Assembly (NCBI GenBank): GCA_964019695.1 | Contig: OZ026521.1 | Location: forward strand, 37,012,939-37,076,938 | Length of the DNA stretch: 64,000 nucleotides | Source of the DNA: Loripinus fragilis | Taxonomy: Eukaryota > Mollusca > Bivalvia > Lucinida > Lucinidae | Reading direction: 5' to 3' | Shown here: piece after piece, positions 39,201 to 45,200 of the stretch | Layout of the letters: each line of letters starts with the position of its first letter | How positions within the stretch are numbered: position 1 is the stretch's first letter | Notes under the pieces: generated by a model | Database searches by the model: none | The model's input: the letters and a program-made list of their open reading frames with translations, nothing else | Told to the model about the DNA's origin: nothing | Made by a program: the position numbers and the translations under genes

Positions 39201-42200
39201 TATACTTTAGGCACCTTTAGAAGGGATTATGATCATATCTGCTTATTCACACAAGCGCTTGCAGTTAATATCTGGGCCTTTCTTAGCAACTTCCCGAGAG
39301 TAACAAAATCGAAATTGAAACATCTAAATATTTTGGGGATTGCTTAACTGTTTTGTTTAACTGTTCCAGCTGTGTGCATATTCCACTATTGTACATTTTT
39401 AACATTTTTTCAGATTTTGGGGGCAAACTTTCTAGTTTGGTCCAAAATCCTGATATCAGTAATACAGTAATCTGCAAAAATCCTGACAATTTTCAAACAT
39501 GTTAAAGTATCAAGTCAGCCCTGTCACCCTGAAATTGTGAATTCTCAGGAAGAAACCTGAAAATTTTCAGCTTTGACAGCAAAAACATGGTTGAGTTTCA
39601 ATGTATGGTAAATGTTCCAAAGTTTAGAACACATGTCTCTTTCTGTTCTCAATTAAAATGTTGGTTTACAGAGCTGGAATTAATCACAAAATACCTGTCA
39701 CAACAGTAAACATGGAAGACCCTGATCAGACTGCTTCTTCAGAAGCAGTCTGATCTGGGTCTGTGCTGTTTGTCTAGGCCTTTTTGATAGGCAACTAATT
39801 TTCCAAATTTTTTTGAGCATTAACCATACTAACCTTAATGAGATCATCTTCAATTTTGACATCATCAAGGGAGAAAACTTTGACAACAGGAAATGTACTT
39901 CCAAAGTTGAAATCACGAATCTGGAAAGAAAAAAATACTGGTGTTTTTCTCAATTGGTCACAAAAATGGTCTCCACTTGCATTACTTTAACCCTTAACTC
40001 GCCACTAACTTTTGGTCCTGAAAAGTTGTCTGACTATTACGTCTGCTGCATAAATTTAAGTATGTATTTTTTCATAGAACCAAACAATTTGAACCCTAAT
40101 CAGACTGCTCCCAAGGGGGCAGTCTGATCTGGGCCCATATTGTTTGCAATATAGACTACCTTGGAACATAAGTAGACAAGAGGAGCAGACAACAAAAGTC
40201 ATGACTGGCGGGCTAAGGGTTAAAGAACACAAATGGGAATGTCTTTCTCATTCCCCAGAGAAAACGTATAATATGATGCTACTGACCACAACTTTTCATT
40301 TATATAGCAAAAGATGTGCTTTTTTTCACCAAACTGCCAGTGTCATATTTCTAAACAAAATAACAAATATTTGAGATGATGAATTACAGTTAAAGGAAGT
40401 TAAACTATAAATTGGAGTCACATTTCTTCCCCAAGTCCAAAATTTATATCCTTATTGCCCATTTTAGAAACAGTCAATTCAATTAATATGGTAGATTTAT
40501 TTTTGTTCATTTTTTTGCGTTGGATAGATATATAAAGAATCTGGTTTAATCTGTGTTTGAAAATATTTCACAGGCCTCTAGATAAGAAAGGATAAATATA
40601 GACAACATGTACTTTTCTTATTTTTCAGCTAAAACATATGGTGTGGGTACTCAAAAGGACTGTCTCAATGAGACAGTTCTTTTAAGCACCAAAAACATAT
40701 ACCTTGGCTAACGAATAAAAGAACAATCACACTAAATTTCTGGTCATGGCATGATAGGGTCTCATCATCAGAAAACTGATGCTGGGTGCAAGATAAGAGT
40801 ATGTAATTGGAAACTGATTTTCTTATTCCTAATATAAAACATATGTTGTGGGTACTAAAAAAAAGAACTGTCTCAATGAGCCAGTTCTTTTGATCACCCA
40901 AAACACATGGTAAAATTGATGGATAAGAAAAGAGTCGCAATTTTATGATAAAAACTGTTATTCATGATCCTTGTGTTGCTTGCCTGGATCCCACTGAGAA
41001 ACTTTCCAGTACCAGTGCTCAACATCTCTTCAAACTCTGTATTCATTTTTCTTGTTGCCCATCTGTCAAAAAATATAAAAAAAAACATATTACATACACA
41101 ATACACTGAACCACTAATTGTTTTCCTACCAATGTCACTGGAAAATCAAAGGCCCAATTCAAGTAAGTATGTAAGGTAAATGTTTTAAAATTTCCAAAAC
41201 AGGTTGCCAGCCAAAAGCCCTAGACAAACAGTGCAGACCCAGTTCAGACTGCTTCTGAAGAAGCAGTCTGATCAGGGTCTTCCACGTTTGCTATTATGAC
41301 ATGCATTTTGTTAATTCCAGCTGTGAAAACCAACATATTGTTTGAGAACAGAAAGAGAAAAGTGTTATTTTGGCTTAACATTTTGCACCCTTGGTAATTT
41401 TTCATGCTTTTGTTATCATCTGCTGACTTTTTTCAAAATCATCTTTTTTTTCAAAAAATTCTTTCAGGAACACTATAAATGTGCCAATGGTTTTGGTGGA
41501 TCCAGATCAGGACTGATGTTCTGTCCATCCTTATCTGGATCAAAACTGTTTGTCAGGTTATCAGCAGATGACAAAAGTCACTGCTAGCAAGGAAAGATTA
41601 AATTGGCAAATTCATGCCCAATAATGACCTTGAAAATTGGGCCATGGTCATCAAGCTTAATCAACTTTTCATCATGCTGCATTGTTATATCATGCATTTT
41701 GGTTGAAATCCCACACCAGACCCCAAGGTTATAAAACTTTTTTCATGCTCAACTCAAGATCGTAGTCAAGGAGCTTGAGTTCATGCTCAGCAGAGTTAGA
41801 GAATGTTTTTGAGGTTATAAAACTTTCCAAGTACATTCTCAGCTGAGCACAACTCTGAGCTTGAAAACGTACTCAAAAGTTTTATAACCTCGGTTTTATG
41901 CTCAGACTCAGAGAAGTAGTCTGACTGAGTTTGAGTTTGTGCTCAAGAAGTTTTATAACCTCGGGGCCAGGTTCTTAATATTGTGTACAGTCATGTGGTA
42001 TTAGCACCCAAAAACAATATGGTCGCTCTACTTCCCTTGAGGGGGGACATATATTTTTCCTTCAACAGACAACAAGATTGCGATCTTTTACTTCATTTTT
42101 GAAAAATAAAGCCCCGTAATGCTGATAACAGATATATCCTCTTTTTGAAAACACTGTAGATCCAGATCAGCTGACTCCTGATGGAACCATCTGATCAGAA

Positions 42201-45200
42201 TCCACAGTGTTTTCCACTCTGCTTGTAAATACAATGTACATGCTTATAACTGGAATACTGAAGGCAAATAGGATAAAAGTTGGGGAGGAGTGTAGTACAT
42301 AAAAAATATTCAGCAACACAAGGGTTGTAAGGCTGAATATTTCATGAGAATCAACTCGCAGTGACATGTTATATTATAAATGAAATGTTATCAGATTATC
42401 AGGATTTTAAGACCTTTCTAAGTTTCTCTATATAGAATTTTAAATAAATTTTAATAGATATGAAAAAATTGTATAAATATCTTCTGATTGCAGTTGTGTT
42501 ACTAATTAACCTATAGTTTTAATTCATTGACCAACAGTTGTACCATATATTAGCACTTTTATAGTTAGTGAGTAAATGAGTCGACTTTTTCGGTGATACA
42601 GTGCAGTCCCTTAATCATATACTTATACTAGTATTGCCCTTGATACTAGACTTTTGGCCCAACCGTTTTGACCAAGTCAAATAGAGCTGTTCAGCCCTGT
42701 GAATCAAAAATAATGTAGAGGGCTGATGCGGGGGGGCTGATACCAGGGCAGATATTTTTCTGTCCCGTCCTCCCCAGCAGTTGATCTCGCCGTGGAGAAA
42801 AAAAAAACAGGGAATGTCTGCAAAACAATTGTAAAAAATAAAGAAAGTGGACGTATTCTTGCATATTTTTACCTTGATTGTTTGTTTGATTCTTTACGTC
42901 CAACCAACAATCTTTCAGTTATAAAGGGACGGGTCTTCCTGGGTTGAACCAGTACTAAGCTAAGATTAATGTGTCTTGCTCATGGACCACAATGCAGTGA
43001 CGCCTGTGAGGCTCGAACCCGCGGCCCTTCGGTCTCGAGTCAAGCACTCTGCCACTGAGCCACTGCACTCCCTATATTTTTACCTGATTCCAGCCAAAAC
43101 TCCAAGGAAAACACTGCTAAAGCATTGAAATATTTATTTTCTTACACCGAGCATCTCCATACAAAATGGCGTCAGCGTCAAACTTTCAGACATCATAATG
43201 TCACAACAACGACGTTACAACGTCATAGCCGCACACAACGTTTTCGCTAACAAAAGGATCAACTAAATGCCTTTGAGGCTGATAAAGTCACTTAATTTAG
43301 TGATTGTCAAAATAAAGAAAATGATGGATTATTTCATTAGCTCTTTTACACGCATAAGTATATGATAAAAACATTATTACTCGGGCTGAGATCAGGGCTG
43401 GGATCAAAAAACCTGTGTAATAATCTATATTTATAAAACACCTCGATAAAACATGGATTTGGATATAACACAGTCATATTGTGGCTCCCAATTTTTTTCC
43501 ATGGAATTTTACAAAGGAAATATATAGGAAAATGACTATGATATGGTACTTTTCCTGTAATGATTCCTTTGTAAAATTGTCCCTTTATAACACTGTTCAC
43601 TTATAACATGGTCCTTTCCCATTGGCCCCATACATAGCATTATAAAAGTACTGCAGATCCTGTCATGTGCTTGTATATTAATGTACAGTAAAACCTATAA
43701 AACAGCCTCTCAAAAATAAACAAAACAAAGATCTTAATGACAAATGGTAGCTTAATGAAGGTTGAAAGTATTGCAGAATGCTCACATTGGAGAATTCTGC
43801 AATACTTTTAACCTGCATTAAGCGATTATCGGTCTTGAAAACCAATTTTTGGTCTTTTTGAGAGTGGTCATTTTACACAGATTTTACTGTATTATTGATT
43901 CATGCTTTGTATTTTTGAAATAAAATATTGGTTAAACTAAAGGGACGAGTAATTGGTAGATAATGTGATGAGTAATTGGGTTGGCTTCTTTGGCAATACG
44001 GCCAAATAAAAAAATAAGTGTGTTTCTGGTAACACATCTGAAAATTTTAGGTAGGGTAGTTATACATATTTTATTTTATTTTATTTTCAGGAAAAAAAAA
44101 TACAATTTTATGCATTTTGAAAGGCATTTTGGCTTTCAAAATGCAAAATATTGTACTTTTTTTCCAGAACACCTGAAAAAAAGTTCTAGGTTTCACCAGT
44201 AAATTTAGGTAGCCTTGGGTTACCCTATTTTGGGTAGGGTAGGCACACATATTTTTTTTTAATTATTTTTTTTTCCTGGAATAATACAATTTTTATGCAT
44301 TTTGAAAGGCATTTCAAATGCATAAAATTATATTTTTTCCAGAAAACCTGAAAATTCACCAGTAAATTATGGTTGGTTCGGGTTACCCTAAACACATGTA
44401 TTTTTTTATCTTGCCTACTCACTGCCTCACTCTAGGAGTATCCTTCAGCTCTGCAAACAGGAAATGAAACAGCAGATTCAGAACCAGTATTTGTTCCTCC
44501 TCGGAACTCAAAGTTCCCCTCTTGTCCTCACTCCCTTTCTCATCAGTAACCTTGGTTTCCTGCTCTGTGCTCTTTGAGTCGGTTTCCTGGGCAGGTGGCT
44601 GCTGTTTCTTTTTACTCCCTCTGCCACTCTTTTTGCCATCTTTCCCAGACTTTCTGATATTACTTCTCAAACCAAGGGACTTTACAATCACCTGAATATT
44701 TAGAGAATAGCAAATGAGTACAGTAAACCCTGTCTTAAGTGGCCACTCAAAAGAAGACCAAAGATTGGTTTTCAAGACTGATTAGGCCAAATAATCGCAT
44801 CTATTTAAAACGTCCCACATTACGCCTTTTTAGTGCTTTCTAGAATTAAAAATGATATAAAAACGCATTTCCAAATCAAACATCGATATTGGTAAAAGTA
44901 ATGTGGTTCCACTCGGACGTTGTGGTCCATTGCAGGTACTGCTGGGTTGTTTAATAATTCTCGCATCCATTTCCATTTGAATGGACCGATATTAAATTCT
45001 AATATTTTTTAGTTTTCAAGCCCCAACAGCATAAGTTTTATGCATCTGTGATGAAATTAAATCTACTTAATGTGCATATGCTTTCCCTATCAAGTTTTAT
45101 GGCTTAACTTGAATTACAAGCACAACTTTTAACAAATAGCATTACGAGTTTCAAACAAAAATGTTCCCGCAACTGTTTTTTGCCTGAATAAAAATAAAAT

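Noticed and set aside
40964..41179. Plus-strand frame over exon 3
   Set aside because: It is the antisense shadow of the PDZD8 exon.
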